In this document: positions 1-8,804 of the stretch, piece after piece | Layout of the letters: every line of letters begins with the position of its first letter | Position numbering within the stretch: position 1 is the stretch's first letter | From: Bacteroidaceae bacterium | Lineage (GTDB): Bacteria > Bacteroidota > Bacteroidia > Bacteroidales > Bacteroidaceae | Direction: 5' to 3' | NCBI GenBank assembly: GCA_017522785.1 | Contig: JAFWYF010000015.1 | Coordinates: 62,001 to 126,000 of the forward strand | Length of the DNA: 64,000 nucleotides | The notes under the pieces: generated by a model | Told to the model about the DNA's origin: nothing | What the model saw: only the letters and a program-made list of their open reading frames with translations | The model's database searches: none | Made by a program: the position numbers and the translations under genes

Positions 1-534
1 GAGTCCATCGTTTTTCTGTATTTTCTTGTAACCCTCACCATTTACAATTATAGCATCGGCAGAAATCCAATCGGCAAACTTACATGCTACAGAAATACCC
101 AAATCGGCACTGCTACCAAATTTATATTCATCTTGAAATGACTTCATTATATAACGATAACCCCAGAATTTCTCTTGAAAATTGAATTGTGTTGTTGATA
201 TTAGACCTCCATTTAATGTCAATTTCCCATTTTTCCAAGATACCATAGCATTTTTAATGTAGGCGATACGCTGATAATCTGAAACATCGCTCGATTTGCC
301 AATATCCATTACAGCCTTTGCAGAAAGTCCTTTACCAAAGTTGTATTCGTAACCGAAATAACTACGTTCCAGCTCGAAACCCCTGTTGTCATTTTCTGCT
401 CCAAAGCCTGTGTGGAAATTTCCAAACACTAGTACAATTGCTTTGCCCTTCGGCTCTTCTGTTTTGATATCCTGTGCCTGTGCACCAATACCGATGCAGG
501 TTAAAAGACCTGCTAAAATTACTTTTGTTTTCAT
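1..534 (-). CDS. Porin-like outer-membrane protein, 3' end beyond window
   Basis: The reading frame is open from an ATG at 534 to the window edge, giving the first 178 residues. They start with a clear signal peptide (MKTKVILAGLLTCIGIGAQAQ) and continue with alternating polar and aromatic strands (FGNFHTGFG, RSYFGYEYNF) typical of outer-membrane beta-barrels. The segment SFQDEYKFGSSADLGISV resembles the porins that sit beside phosphate-uptake genes in Bacteroidales, but that is from memory and not tested. The gene is divergent from the two-component system starting at 724. The barrel C-terminus is missing, so the family cannot be settled here. Confidence 0.7.
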   Translation of the reverse strand, partial: MKTKVILAGLLTCIGIGAQAQDIKTEEPKGKAIVLVFGNFHTGFGAENDNRGFELERSYFGYEYNFGKGLSAKAVMDIGKSSDVSDYQRIAYIKNAMVSWKNGKLTLNGGLISTTQFNFQEKFWGYRYIMKSFQDEYKFGSSADLGISVACKFADWISADAIIVNGEGYKKIQKNDGL

Positions 535-564
535 TTTGTTTTGTTTTTTTAAAATTTGACACAG

Positions 565-572
565 CAAAAGTA
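565..572 (-). promoter_or_regulatory. Probable -7 element for the porin-like gene
   Basis: On the minus strand this reads TACTTTTG, matching the Bacteroidota -7 consensus TAnnTTTG, 31 bases before the start codon. I do not see a good -33 TTTG at the expected spacing. Confidence 0.45.
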
Positions 573-581
573 TCGGGATAA

Positions 582-600
582 CATTTCATAAATGTTTCAA
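582..600. promoter_or_regulatory. Candidate Pho-box-like direct repeat
   Basis: TTTCA occurs at 584-588 and again at 595-599, an exact 11-bp period with an A/T-rich spacer, in the divergent region between the porin-like gene and the OmpR-type regulator. PhoB boxes have this layout (two 7-mers at 11-bp spacing). Assignment to PhoB is inference only. Confidence 0.25.
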
Positions 601-694
601 AATAATTAGGCTTTTGTGAAATGCTGACAATGAGTAAAATGTTACATTTTCATTAAATCTTTTTGAGGGAGTTTCTTCATTCGCCAATTCTCTT

Positions 695-702
695 TAATTT
701 TG
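695..702 (+). promoter_or_regulatory. Probable -7 element of the two-component operon
   Basis: TAATTTTG fits TAnnTTTG, and TTTC at 672-675 lies about where the -33 TTTG is expected. The ATG at 724 follows 21 bases downstream, so the leader is short. Confidence 0.5.
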
Positions 703-723
703 CGCATAAATATTTATTAATAT

Positions 724-1425
724 ATGGCAACGAATCGTATATTGATTGTAGATGATGAAGAAACTTTGTGTGAGGTTCTTAAGCTAAATCTAGAGAATGA
801 GGGCTTTGATGTAGATACAGCCTTCAGTGCGGAGCAAGCATTAGGTTATAATCTAAAGGAGTATTCTCTTATTTTACTCGATATTATGATGGGTGAAATC
901 AGTGGTATTAAAATGGCTAAAATGCTGAAAGCCGATGTTGCAACAGCTGATATTCCCATAATTTTTTGTACTGCACGCGATACGGAGGATGATATGGTTA
1001 TGGGATTGAACCTCGGTGCCGATGATTATATTATGAAGCCCTATACTGTTCGTAATGTTATTGCACGAGTGAAGAGCGTTTTACGTCGTACAGCTATCCA
1101 TAAAAACAACAATAATACTCCAACAGAGAAAACAAATCAATTCGTGGTTGATGGCTTATGTCTTGATTTAGAGTTTAAACGTTGCACTGTCGATGGCGAA
1201 GAGGTAAAACTCGCTCGTAAAGAGTTCGAGTTGTTGGCATATTTAGTGTCGCATCGTGGAAAAATATGTTCGCGCGAACAGATACTGAGTCGTGTTTGGA
1301 GCGATGAGGTCGTTGTCTTAGACCGTACTATTGATGTAAACATCACACGTCTGCGTTCAAAAATTGGAGCATACGGCTCCTATATAGTAACCCGTTCAGG
1401 TTTTGGCTATGGCTTCCGAGATTAA
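724..1425 (+). CDS. OmpR/PhoB-family response regulator
   Basis: A 233-residue regulator. Residues 1-120 form a receiver domain with the acidic pair D10/D11, phospho-acceptor D53 (LILLDIMMG), T83 and K105 (YIMKP), all intact. Residues about 135-232 form an OmpR-type winged helix (KEFELLAYLVSHRGKICSRE ... TRSGFGYGFRD). It is translationally coupled to the downstream histidine kinase, whose ATG lies inside its last codons. The porin-like neighbour and the 11-bp TTTCA repeat between them suggest a phosphate (PhoB-like) role, but sequence alone does not separate PhoB from other OmpR-type regulators. Confidence 0.93.
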   Translation: MATNRILIVDDEETLCEVLKLNLENEGFDVDTAFSAEQALGYNLKEYSLILLDIMMGEISGIKMAKMLKADVATADIPIIFCTARDTEDDMVMGLNLGADDYIMKPYTVRNVIARVKSVLRRTAIHKNNNNTPTEKTNQFVVDGLCLDLEFKRCTVDGEEVKLARKEFELLAYLVSHRGKICSREQILSRVWSDEVVVLDRTIDVNITRLRSKIGAYGSYIVTRSGFGYGFRD

Positions 1426-2704
1426 AGTATCGTTTCACAAACGTTTGTTTCTGATGTTGCTCGCCTTTTCGTGGGCTATTGTGCTATGTTTTATAGGGTT
1501 CCAGTATCTGCGTGAGAAAGAGTATAAATCGGAGTTTTTGAATGCGCAGCTTCAACAATACAATCGTCATCTACTTGATACGGTTGATGAGGGACTACCG
1601 TATGAAGATTACATCGCTACTCACGATAAGCCTTTTGATGAGCTACGAATATCTATTATCACACTTTCGGGTGCTGTGATTTACGACAACACCATTTCGC
1701 TCGATTCACTCGACAACCACCGTAATAGGCCCGAGGTGGCAAATGCTTTGTTAAAAGGCAAAGGATATAACATAAGCCGACAATCGGCAAGTGACGGACG
1801 CGAATATTTCTACTCTGCCACACGAGGTGAGAGGGTTGTTGTTCGCACAGCAATTCCATATTCAAATACGCTACGCGACCTGCTTGAAGCGGATTGGTCG
1901 TTTCTGATGGTTATGATTGCTATCACATTTACAATGAGTGTGATAGCCTACTTTACAACTCGCGAGTTGGGTAAAGATATTGAACGCGTCAATCGTTACG
2001 AGGCCGAGCAGGAGAGAAATCGCCTTAAACGACAACTTACAAACAATATAAACCACGAACTGAAAACCCCTGTTGCATCTATTCAGGTTTGCCTTGAAAC
2101 ATTGCTTTCAGGTATTAGCCTTAGTAATGAAAAACGTCAGGAATTAATAGAGCGTTGCTATATGCATAATGAGCGTCTTCGTCGATTGCTTAACGATGTA
2201 TCACTCATTACTCGAATGGAGGATGGAAGTGCATTAATAAGCAAAGAAACAGTTACAATCAATGAAATAATAGATGAGGTAGCAGAAGAGTTGAATATTA
2301 TGCCCGAAGAGGAACGTTTGACTTTACATACCGACTTTAATGAGATAGTTACAATTGAAGGTAATACATCGTTGATAGGCTCAATTTTTAGCAATCTCAC
2401 AGAGAATGCCATTGCCTATTCCGAAGGTAAGAACATCTATATAACACTGCTTGAAAACTCAAAAGAACAGGCTTGCATCCGCTTTGAAGATGACGGTAAA
2501 GGGGTGGAACAAAAGCAACTGCCACATCTTTTCGAACGATTCTATCGTGTGGACAAGGGACGCTCCCGCCAAAAAGGTGGTACAGGTCTTGGACTTGCTA
2601 TAGTAAAACATGCCGTTCAGTTCCATGGCGGTACAATAACTGTTACCAATCGTCCAAATGGTGGGTTGAGATTTGATTTCACCCTAAGCAAACACAATAT
2701 ATAA
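1409..2704 (+). CDS. Sensor histidine kinase of the upstream OmpR-type system
   Basis: About 431 residues. A membrane helix lies at roughly 12-35, a periplasmic sensor segment follows to about 165, and a second helix spans about 168-190. The dimerisation/phospho-acceptor motif NHELKTPVASIQ places the phosphorylated His at residue 216. The HATPase_c domain follows, with N box (NLTENAIAYSE), G1 box (FEDDGKGVE), F box (LFERFYRVD) and G2 box (GGTGLGLAIVK). I chose the ATG at 1409, which overlaps the regulator stop by 17 bases; a TTG at 1403 in the same frame is the alternative. The architecture matches PhoR-type kinases but the signal is unknown. Confidence 0.92.
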   Translation: MASEIKVSFHKRLFLMLLAFSWAIVLCFIGFQYLREKEYKSEFLNAQLQQYNRHLLDTVDEGLPYEDYIATHDKPFDELRISIITLSGAVIYDNTISLDSLDNHRNRPEVANALLKGKGYNISRQSASDGREYFYSATRGERVVVRTAIPYSNTLRDLLEADWSFLMVMIAITFTMSVIAYFTTRELGKDIERVNRYEAEQERNRLKRQLTNNINHELKTPVASIQVCLETLLSGISLSNEKRQELIERCYMHNERLRRLLNDVSLITRMEDGSALISKETVTINEIIDEVAEELNIMPEEERLTLHTDFNEIVTIEGNTSLIGSIFSNLTENAIAYSEGKNIYITLLENSKEQACIRFEDDGKGVEQKQLPHLFERFYRVDKGRSRQKGGTGLGLAIVKHAVQFHGGTITVTNRPNGGLRFDFTLSKHNI

Positions 2705-2766
2705 TGAACTACCACTTTGTTGGTTTCCTCAAATATTAATAGCCAACATTGCAAAACATTTTTTGT

Positions 2767-5154
2767 TTATAGCTCGATTAAAACCCTTGCATTTATTTGT
2801 CGTCCTGTAAGATAGTTGGGTACAGCATAGTTTTCATTATATATATCTGTTACCCAATAGTAGGAATTCACATTATTAATATCGAGTAGGTTGAATGCAT
2901 CTATTCCAAGCCATATATTTTTAATGTAACGCGATATACCGCTTCGTCTGCTATACACCTCGTTGTTCATTACCCGGTAGGACATTCCTATATCTACACG
3001 CTTATATGCAGGTGCTGTAAAAGTGTGTTCTTCTCGTCCTGTGTGCGGAGGACCAAAAGGTAAGCCGTCGGCATATACAGCACGCAGGCTCATCTTCCAA
3101 CGGTCTGTTCCCGGAAAGAAATCGGTAAAATATAACGATGCATTAAATGTCTGATTTGTAGGGCGGGGTAGCCAATCGCTACCATTTATTTTCTCTTTTG
3201 TATCCATTACCGAGAATGTCAGCCATGAGTCGGTTCCCGGAACAAATTCTCCAAAAAGTTTCATATCTATACCTGTAGCATAACCATGTGCGCAATTCTC
3301 TCCATAATATACAATACGTACATTGTCTACATTGTATGGTATCAGATTGTCTAGTTTCTTATAGTACGCTTCGGCTGTAAATTTAAATGGTCGCTCAAAA
3401 AGTTTGAATTCATAGTCCCCACCTAATACAAAGTGTATGGAGCGTTGCGATTTAATATTTTTGTTAAGCACAACGGTTGTCATTCCATTTGCTGTTGTTG
3501 TGTCGCGCATCTCTTTAAAGAATGGAACCTGATAATAAACGCCTGTCGAAAAACGTAGTGTCAGGTTGTTGTTGAACTCAGGGATTAAGCCTACTGATGC
3601 TCGTGGCGAAAATAGCGTCTCGCCATTCCAATCCCAATGTGATAGACGCGCTCCGGCGTTTATGGATATCACTCCTAAACTGCTATTAAATTTATATGTG
3701 TCTTGTATATATGCATTTATGTGATTGCTCTTTGTTGCAGTTCTCGACCTCAAACTGTAAATTGGCAAAAGAGAATTGCCGGTGTGAGGTATGTTATACC
3801 CAGCAGAATCGCGCATTTCCCATTGACGTTGGTTCTCCGAAACACTTTCGCCCTTCCAGAGTATTCCCCAACGTAGTTCATGTGATTTAAGAAAATGAAC
3901 ACCGCTCAACGATACTGTCTGCACATCGGCTTCAAGGTAATTGCGTGCATGCTCCATGTATCGCCCAACACTCATGTTTTCCTCGGCATTAACATCGTCA
4001 ATCCAATATTCTCCTGCAATGTCGTATGTCTCCTCTTCCTTTGTGTTGAATGCCGATGTCTGTAGTGATAACTTGTTATACTCATTTGGAGTAAAGTTCA
4101 TAGATAACGAACCGAACAGGGTACGAAACAGGTCGCTTTCCCATCCGTCGAAGTATACTTTGAACTCTTTGGCCTGCTCCATTGTGCCAAAAGTGGTGTT
4201 GCGGTCGCTAGGGGTAAAATTGTATTTGTTTCGAGATATGTTTCCAATAAAACTTATGCTTAACTTTGGTGTTGGACGCCAATCGAAATAGGTTTGGTAG
4301 TCGATGAACTCAGGGTCATATTCTCCTTTTGTGTCTAGTGTACCAAGCAAATATTGATTTGTTTTATAGCGTACAGAGTTTGAAAAACTGTACTTCTTGT
4401 TTCCTACTCCTACATAAACACTACCACCTAAAAGGCTTGCCGATACGGTACTTTCAAATTCAGTAGGTTTACGATATGTAATATCTAATACCGACGACAT
4501 TTTATCTCCATATTTGGCTTCGTAGCCACCGGTTGAGAATGCAACGGAACCAACCATGTCGGGGTTTAAGAAACTGAGTCCTTCTTGTTGTCCTGCTCTA
4601 ATTAGAAGTGGACGATATATCTCAATTCCATTTACATATACACTGTTTTCATCAAAATTTCCACCGCGCACATTGTATTGTGAACTCAATTCATTATGTG
4701 AACTAACCCCGGCTTGTGTCGATATGATTGATTCAACACCATTTCCACTGGCATCGGGTAGCAGACGCATATTGTCGGGCATTTCAATGTTCTTTGTCCC
4801 TGTCAGCTGGCGCTGTTTGTCTACAACCTCAACACCTTCGAGTGTGTAATCCATGGCAGGCAGAGTAACATTAATAATAATTGTATCCGATGGGTTTCTA
4901 AGAGTCTTTTTTCTGGTTTGATAACCTATCATTGAATAACTTATCACAAGGCTGTCGCTACTTTGGCAATCTAATGTGTAATTACCTTTTAAATCGGTTA
5001 TGGTGCCAATACCTTGTTCGGTTACATGTATGTTTGCAATCTCAATAGGATTTTGTTTTTCATCGGTAACCTTGCCTTTGATTGTTACTCGCTGTGCTAA
5101 TGCAGGAGTGGAAATAATTAACAGCAGAATATATATATAAACTTTATATCTCAT
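2767..5154 (-). CDS. TonB-dependent outer-membrane receptor with carboxypeptidase-like N-terminal domain
   Basis: 795 residues with a signal peptide (MRYKVYIYILLLIISTPALA). A carboxypeptidase-regulatory-like beta-sandwich occupies about 22-105 (GKVTDEKQNPIEIANIHVTE), then a plug domain with SQYNVRGGNFDENSVYVNG, then a 22-stranded-type barrel ending in an aromatic/leucine-rich C-terminus (INARVLIEL). It imports a bulky substrate energised by TonB/ExbBD. There is no SusD-like partner, sigma or anti-sigma gene beside it, so the substrate cannot be inferred. It is convergent with the histidine kinase gene; the 62-base gap holds only a weak inverted repeat (TGTTGG/CCAACA). Confidence 0.9.
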   Translation of the reverse strand: MRYKVYIYILLLIISTPALAQRVTIKGKVTDEKQNPIEIANIHVTEQGIGTITDLKGNYTLDCQSSDSLVISYSMIGYQTRKKTLRNPSDTIIINVTLPAMDYTLEGVEVVDKQRQLTGTKNIEMPDNMRLLPDASGNGVESIISTQAGVSSHNELSSQYNVRGGNFDENSVYVNGIEIYRPLLIRAGQQEGLSFLNPDMVGSVAFSTGGYEAKYGDKMSSVLDITYRKPTEFESTVSASLLGGSVYVGVGNKKYSFSNSVRYKTNQYLLGTLDTKGEYDPEFIDYQTYFDWRPTPKLSISFIGNISRNKYNFTPSDRNTTFGTMEQAKEFKVYFDGWESDLFRTLFGSLSMNFTPNEYNKLSLQTSAFNTKEEETYDIAGEYWIDDVNAEENMSVGRYMEHARNYLEADVQTVSLSGVHFLKSHELRWGILWKGESVSENQRQWEMRDSAGYNIPHTGNSLLPIYSLRSRTATKSNHINAYIQDTYKFNSSLGVISINAGARLSHWDWNGETLFSPRASVGLIPEFNNNLTLRFSTGVYYQVPFFKEMRDTTTANGMTTVVLNKNIKSQRSIHFVLGGDYEFKLFERPFKFTAEAYYKKLDNLIPYNVDNVRIVYYGENCAHGYATGIDMKLFGEFVPGTDSWLTFSVMDTKEKINGSDWLPRPTNQTFNASLYFTDFFPGTDRWKMSLRAVYADGLPFGPPHTGREEHTFTAPAYKRVDIGMSYRVMNNEVYSRRSGISRYIKNIWLGIDAFNLLDINNVNSYYWVTDIYNENYAVPNYLTGRQINARVLIEL

Positions 5155-5209
5155 TTTAATGTTGTACTAAATATTGTACCAATATCATAGATATAACGTG
5201 AGTTTTGGC

Positions 5210-6199
5210 TTAAACGTATATAGCATGTAATATTTTATTTATTCTGTTCCATTTGAAATGGTACCAGCGTAATGTGCTAACCTGTTTTCCTCCAAAATTT
5301 AGAACAAGATTTATATATCCGGAACTTTTGCGTGAAAATAAATTTGTTTCACAAAATTCAAAATGTGAATACCCCTGTTTGTATGCATCTGTTATTGCAA
5401 CCCATATTGCCATTATACCGGGGTAGAGTAGTGGATGACTTTTGCGTAAACCACAACTATATGCCAAATATGCTCTGTCGTTTTCGTAAAAACAGATTGA
5501 ACAACCTATAATTTTATCTTTGTATCGGACAATGAACATGCGAAATTGTTGCGATAGAATGCCATCATTTCCAATCAGCAACTCTTTCAGAATCTTTTTC
5601 TGTGGCAGATGTCGTCTTATTTTTGAGATGTAATATTTGTATAGTAACTCTATGCCAATTTCAATATCTTCAATGTGTGTGGCTTGTTCGCATGTTACAC
5701 CCCGTTTCTCTGCATTTTTAATATGTGTTTTGTATGCTCTGGCTAGGCGTTCTTGAGGTGTCTTGCTATGTAACGAGTTGTATATTCGTATGCATCTGCG
5801 TGGGAAAAAGTTTCTATCACTCAATACCTTATATGCAAAACTGCTATCTGCTATGTTGCGTATCTCAATAAATGAGTGTTTAAATTTGAATAGTTTTAAT
5901 AAATTGTCAATGAATAATGCAAAAATGTTTTCTTTCTCTTTTTTGTATTCCTCTTTGTATACTCCTTCGCCGTATATGCTGTACCACGTATAAATCCCCG
6001 GTGGTATTAACCGGAATTCTCTTTGTTCAACAACTAAAAGGTGGGCAATTATATCATCTCCTTCCTTACATATAAATAGATGCGGTTTAGTCTTGTCGCA
6101 CCTAATAAGTACGTTGAACATTTCTACCGAGTGTATTGTCCCACTCGTTAAAAGTTTAGGTAAATCTTCAATTCTTGTATATACTTCTATTTGTTTCAT
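5210..6199 (-). CDS. FemAB/GNAT-like acyltransferase (peptidoglycan-bridge or lipid-modifying type)
   Basis: 329 residues from the ATG at 6199; an in-frame ATG five codons upstream (6214) is possible. The C-terminal half carries the GNAT-fold signature of FemAB/Acetyltransf_6 proteins: KTHIKNAEKRGV, then FIVRYKDKIIGCSICFYEND, then AYSCGLRKSHPLLYPGIMAIW and a closing HFEFCETN. Such proteins transfer aminoacyl or acyl groups from tRNA or CoA donors to cell-wall or lipid acceptors. The substrate is not evident. It is divergent from tsaD and 55 bases upstream of the TonB receptor gene on the same strand. Confidence 0.7.
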   Translation of the reverse strand: MKQIEVYTRIEDLPKLLTSGTIHSVEMFNVLIRCDKTKPHLFICKEGDDIIAHLLVVEQREFRLIPPGIYTWYSIYGEGVYKEEYKKEKENIFALFIDNLLKLFKFKHSFIEIRNIADSSFAYKVLSDRNFFPRRCIRIYNSLHSKTPQERLARAYKTHIKNAEKRGVTCEQATHIEDIEIGIELLYKYYISKIRRHLPQKKILKELLIGNDGILSQQFRMFIVRYKDKIIGCSICFYENDRAYLAYSCGLRKSHPLLYPGIMAIWVAITDAYKQGYSHFEFCETNLFSRKSSGYINLVLNFGGKQVSTLRWYHFKWNRINKILHAIYV

Positions 6200-6255
6200 T
6201 AGATAGATAAACATTTTTTATCCCATGTAAAGGTAGTGAAAAAGAAATTATATTG

Positions 6256-6263
6256 TATCTTCG
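6256..6263 (+). promoter_or_regulatory. -7 element of tsaD
   Basis: TATCTTCG followed by C, the form seen before many genes of this window. It lies 40 bases before the tsaD start. The -33 element is weak. Confidence 0.5.
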
Positions 6264-6303
6264 CAGGCGATAAAAGTGCATCTGTTTTTTTTGCACAGAT
6301 AAA

Positions 6304-7338
6304 ATGAACGTTAATATGGAAAAAGTATATATATTGGCTATAGAGTCGTCGTGCGATGATACTTCGGCGGCTGTTATGTGCAACGATGTTGTATTGTCGA
6401 ATATAACAGCAAGTCAGGCGATACATGAGCAATACGGTGGTGTAGTTCCTGAATTGGCATCTCGTGCGCATGAATTGAATATAGTTCCCGTAGTAGACGC
6501 TGCTCTGAAAAAAGCCGATGTTTCAAAAGAGCAACTTTCAGCTATTGCTTTTACTCGTGGCCCGGGTCTCATGGGTTCTTTGTTGGTTGGTGTCTCTTTT
6601 GCAAAAGGTCTTGCTGCATCGTTGAGCATTCCTATGATAGAGGTTAATCATTTGCAAGGACATATATTGGCTCATTTTATTAAAGAGGATGGTGTTGAAC
6701 ATAAATCTCCTGAATTTCCGTTCTTGTGTTTGATGGTTTCGGGTGGTAACTCACAAATTGTAAAGGTCAATAGCTATAAAGATATGGAGATTATTGGGCA
6801 GACAATCGATGATGCAGCAGGCGAGGCTATGGACAAATGTGCTAAAATAATGGGCTTGGGATATCCCGGTGGCCCCATTATAGACCGTTTGGCACGTAGT
6901 GGTAACCCTACTGCATATCAATTCAGTAAACCACATATTCCCGGGTTCGACTATAGCTTTAGTGGGTTGAAAACATCGTTCCTTTACACCTTGCGAAAAT
7001 TGGTTGCGGAAGATGCCGATTATGTAGAGAAGCATATAAATGATTTGGCTGCATCGTTTGAGGTTACGGTTGTTAGCATTCTGATGGATAAATTATATAA
7101 GGCTTCTAAGCAGTTGAAGATTAAACGTATTGCGCTGTCCGGTGGTGTGTCGGCAAACACTGCTTTGCGCGAGGCTTATCATTCGTATGCAAAACGTTAC
7201 GGATGGGAAATATTTATCCCAAAATTTGGTTTTACAACCGACAATGCCGCAATGATTGGTGTTGTTGGTTATTATAAATATCTGGATAAGGACTTCTGCG
7301 CAATGAACGAACCAGCTTTCTCCAGAACTGTTATATAA
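6304..7338 (+). CDS. tsaD: tRNA N6-adenosine threonylcarbamoyltransferase TsaD
   Basis: 344 residues, full length. TsaD transfers threonylcarbamoyl to A37 of ANN-decoding tRNAs together with TsaB/TsaE. Diagnostic segments are the N-terminal IESSCDDTSAA, GGVVPELASRAH, the metal-binding NHLQGHILAHF with two His ligands, VSGGNSQIV, the nucleotide loop FSGLKTSF, and the C-terminal LSGGVSANTALRE. The ATG at 6304 is used; a second ATG at 6316 (MEKVYILAIESSC) would align better with the usual short N-terminus and may be the true start. pncC follows after 15 bases in the same direction. Confidence 0.96.
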   Translation: MNVNMEKVYILAIESSCDDTSAAVMCNDVVLSNITASQAIHEQYGGVVPELASRAHELNIVPVVDAALKKADVSKEQLSAIAFTRGPGLMGSLLVGVSFAKGLAASLSIPMIEVNHLQGHILAHFIKEDGVEHKSPEFPFLCLMVSGGNSQIVKVNSYKDMEIIGQTIDDAAGEAMDKCAKIMGLGYPGGPIIDRLARSGNPTAYQFSKPHIPGFDYSFSGLKTSFLYTLRKLVAEDADYVEKHINDLAASFEVTVVSILMDKLYKASKQLKIKRIALSGGVSANTALREAYHSYAKRYGWEIFIPKFGFTTDNAAMIGVVGYYKYLDKDFCAMNEPAFSRTVI

Positions 7339-7353
7339 TATAACAATGTCTAT

Positions 7354-7842
7354 ATGAATGATTGTAAACAACTGGCTTTAGATGTCAATGCCACTTTGCG
7401 TGAACAAGGACTGATGTTGGCAACCGCAGAGAGCTGTACCGGTGGTTCTATTGCTGCATCCATTACATCTTGTGCCGGTAGCTCAGATGTCTTTAAAGGT
7501 GCAGTTGTGGCCTATTCCAACGAAGCGAAATCATCAATATTAGGCGTATCGCCTAGAACTATTGCAGTATATGGTGCAGTAAGTGAACAGGTTGTTCGCG
7601 AAATGGTACTTGGGGCGCAAAGAGTGCTCCATTGCGATTGTGCCGTTGCAACTTCGGGCATAGCCGGCCCTTCGGGTGGAACAGCAGATAAACCTGTTGG
7701 GACAGTTTGGATTGCAGTGGCAGTTGGGGAAAATGTAAAAACTGAACTTTTGCAACTCGAAGATAAAGGTAGGAGCGAGAATATTTGCGCATCTGTAAAA
7801 AAAGTACTATCTTTGTTGCTGAATACAGTACGTGAAAACTAA
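7354..7842 (+). CDS. pncC: CinA C-terminal-type nicotinamide-nucleotide amidohydrolase (stand-alone PncC)
   Basis: 162 residues covering only the C-terminal domain of CinA; the N-terminal MoaB-like domain is absent. Motifs include TAESCTGGSIAASITSCAGSS (in two parts around residue 24-45), VVAYSNEAKSSILGV, and the closing SGIAGPSGGTADKPVGTVW. PncC deamidates nicotinamide mononucleotide to nicotinate mononucleotide in pyridine-nucleotide salvage. The gene follows tsaD closely and is probably co-transcribed with it. Confidence 0.92.
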   Translation: MNDCKQLALDVNATLREQGLMLATAESCTGGSIAASITSCAGSSDVFKGAVVAYSNEAKSSILGVSPRTIAVYGAVSEQVVREMVLGAQRVLHCDCAVATSGIAGPSGGTADKPVGTVWIAVAVGENVKTELLQLEDKGRSENICASVKKVLSLLLNTVREN

Positions 7843-7940
7843 TGTTCAAAGCATTTTGGTGGTTTTTTGTCTGTTTATCTGCTTTTGTGGCTCGATATTT
7901 CAACAAATTATTACGGTATAAAAAAATAAATGCTTTTTTG

Positions 7941-7972
7941 TTTGCAAGGTATGAGTAAAATTTATATCTTTG
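7941..7972 (+). promoter_or_regulatory. Full promoter of the rpmB operon
   Basis: TTTG at 7941-7944, 20-base spacer, TATCTTTG at 7965-7972. This is the best match in the window to the sigma-ABfr promoter. The leader is about 45 bases and A-rich just before the ATG. Confidence 0.8.
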
Positions 7973-8022
7973 CACGCTGTTTTAGGTAAGCACGTAGAAT
8001 AAAAACAAAAAAATATATAGCA

Positions 8023-8283
8023 ATGTCTAAAATTTGTCAAATCACCGGTAAAAAAGCTATGGTGGGTAACAATGTATCACACTCAAAGAGAAGAACAAAA
8101 CGTCTTTTCAATGTGAACTTGTTTACCAAGAAGTTCTTCTATGTAGAAGAGAATTGTTGGATTCAGTTGCGCGTGAGTGCAGCGGGGTTAAAAATCATCA
8201 ACCGAGTAGGTCTCGATGCAGCGTTGAAAGATGCAGTAAGCAAAGGACACGTTGCTTGGGAGGAAATTAAAGTACTCGATTAA
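8023..8283 (+). CDS. rpmB: 50S ribosomal protein bL28
   Basis: 86 residues beginning [21 protein letters not shown], the L28 signature, followed by the basic [13 protein letters not shown] segment. Length is typical of the Bacteroidota form, which carries a C-terminal extension. It is the first gene of the rpmB-rpmG-DUF4295 operon; rpmG starts 20 bases downstream. Confidence 0.97.
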   Translation: MSKICQITGKKAMVGNNVSHSKRRTKRLFNVNLFTKKFFYVEENCWIQLRVSAAGLKIINRVGLDAALKDAVSKGHVAWEEIKVLD

Positions 8284-8288
8284 AGTTT

Positions 8289-8295
8289 AAGGAGG
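8289..8295 (+). promoter_or_regulatory. Unusually strong Shine-Dalgarno sequence before rpmG
   Basis: AAGGAGG, fully complementary to the 16S anti-Shine-Dalgarno, with 8 bases before the rpmG ATG. Most starts in this window have only A-rich leaders, as expected for Bacteroidota where the ribosome hides its anti-Shine-Dalgarno, so a canonical site stands out. Confidence 0.75.
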
Positions 8296-8303
8296 TAAGG
8301 AAT

Positions 8304-8492
8304 ATGGCTAAGAAGGTTAAAGGAAACCGCGTTCAGGTAATTCTTGAATGCACAGAGCAGAAGAGTAGTGGTGTTCCCGGAATGTCTCGTTATATTACTA
8401 CGAAAAATCGTAAGAATACTACAGAGCGTCTGGAGTTGAAGAAATACAACCCCTATTTGAAGAAAGTAACCGTTCACAAAGAAATAAAGTAA
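8304..8492 (+). CDS. rpmG: 50S ribosomal protein bL33
   Basis: 62 residues. The central [26 protein letters not shown] and terminal [10 protein letters not shown] are characteristic of bL33. There is no CxxC pair, so this is the zinc-independent form. It is preceded by a complete Shine-Dalgarno sequence and followed after 7 bases by the DUF4295 gene. Confidence 0.97.
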   Translation: MAKKVKGNRVQVILECTEQKSSGVPGMSRYITTKNRKNTTERLELKKYNPYLKKVTVHKEIK

Positions 8493-8499
8493 TTAAAAG

Positions 8500-8652
8500 A
8501 TGGCTAAGAAAGCAGTTGCAACACTACAGACCGGTGATAAAGAGAAATTCGTAAAGGTGGTAAAATTGGTTAAATCACCTAAGACCGGTGCTTATATGTT
8601 TGCCGAGGAGATGCTTCCTCAAACAATGGCAGACGCGGCTTTGAAAAAGTAA
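8500..8652 (+). CDS. DUF4295 family small basic protein (Bacteroidota ribosome-associated)
   Basis: A 50-residue gene starting MAKKAVATLQTGDKEKFVKV and ending MADAALKK. It matches the Bacteroidota-specific DUF4295 family, always found just after rpmB-rpmG. I recall this family being reported as a ribosomal protein (bL38) in a Flavobacterium ribosome structure; I am fairly but not fully sure of that link. It is basic (many Lys) and ends 36 bases before the operon terminator. Confidence 0.9.
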   Translation: MAKKAVATLQTGDKEKFVKVVKLVKSPKTGAYMFAEEMLPQTMADAALKK

Positions 8653-8687
8653 GCAGAGAACACAGCCCAAAAGGCTTTTAAGATATT

Positions 8688-8720
8688 ACAGCGAATAGTA
8701 AACTATTCGCTGTTTTTTTT
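8688..8720 (+). terminator. Rho-independent terminator of the rpmB operon
   Basis: An 11-bp perfect stem (8688-8698 with 8703-8713), loop TAAA, then a run of eight T. Confidence 0.93.
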
Positions 8721-8777
8721 ATTTCTGTTATATCCTTTTCATCATACATTTATGCCTCTTATTTACTTACTTTGTGT

Positions 8778-8785
8778 TATCTTCG
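8778..8785 (+). promoter_or_regulatory. -7 element of dgt
   Basis: TATCTTCG. It lies downstream of a possible TTG start at 8772, which therefore cannot be used from this promoter; this supports the ATG at 8805 as the dgt start. Confidence 0.55.
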
Positions 8786-8804
8786 CAAAGGAATATTATA
8801 TAAT

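Noticed and set aside
389-589. 66-codon minus-strand frame starting upstream of the porin-like gene
   Set aside because: It is out of frame with the porin-like protein, which has a clear signal peptide and continues to the window edge.
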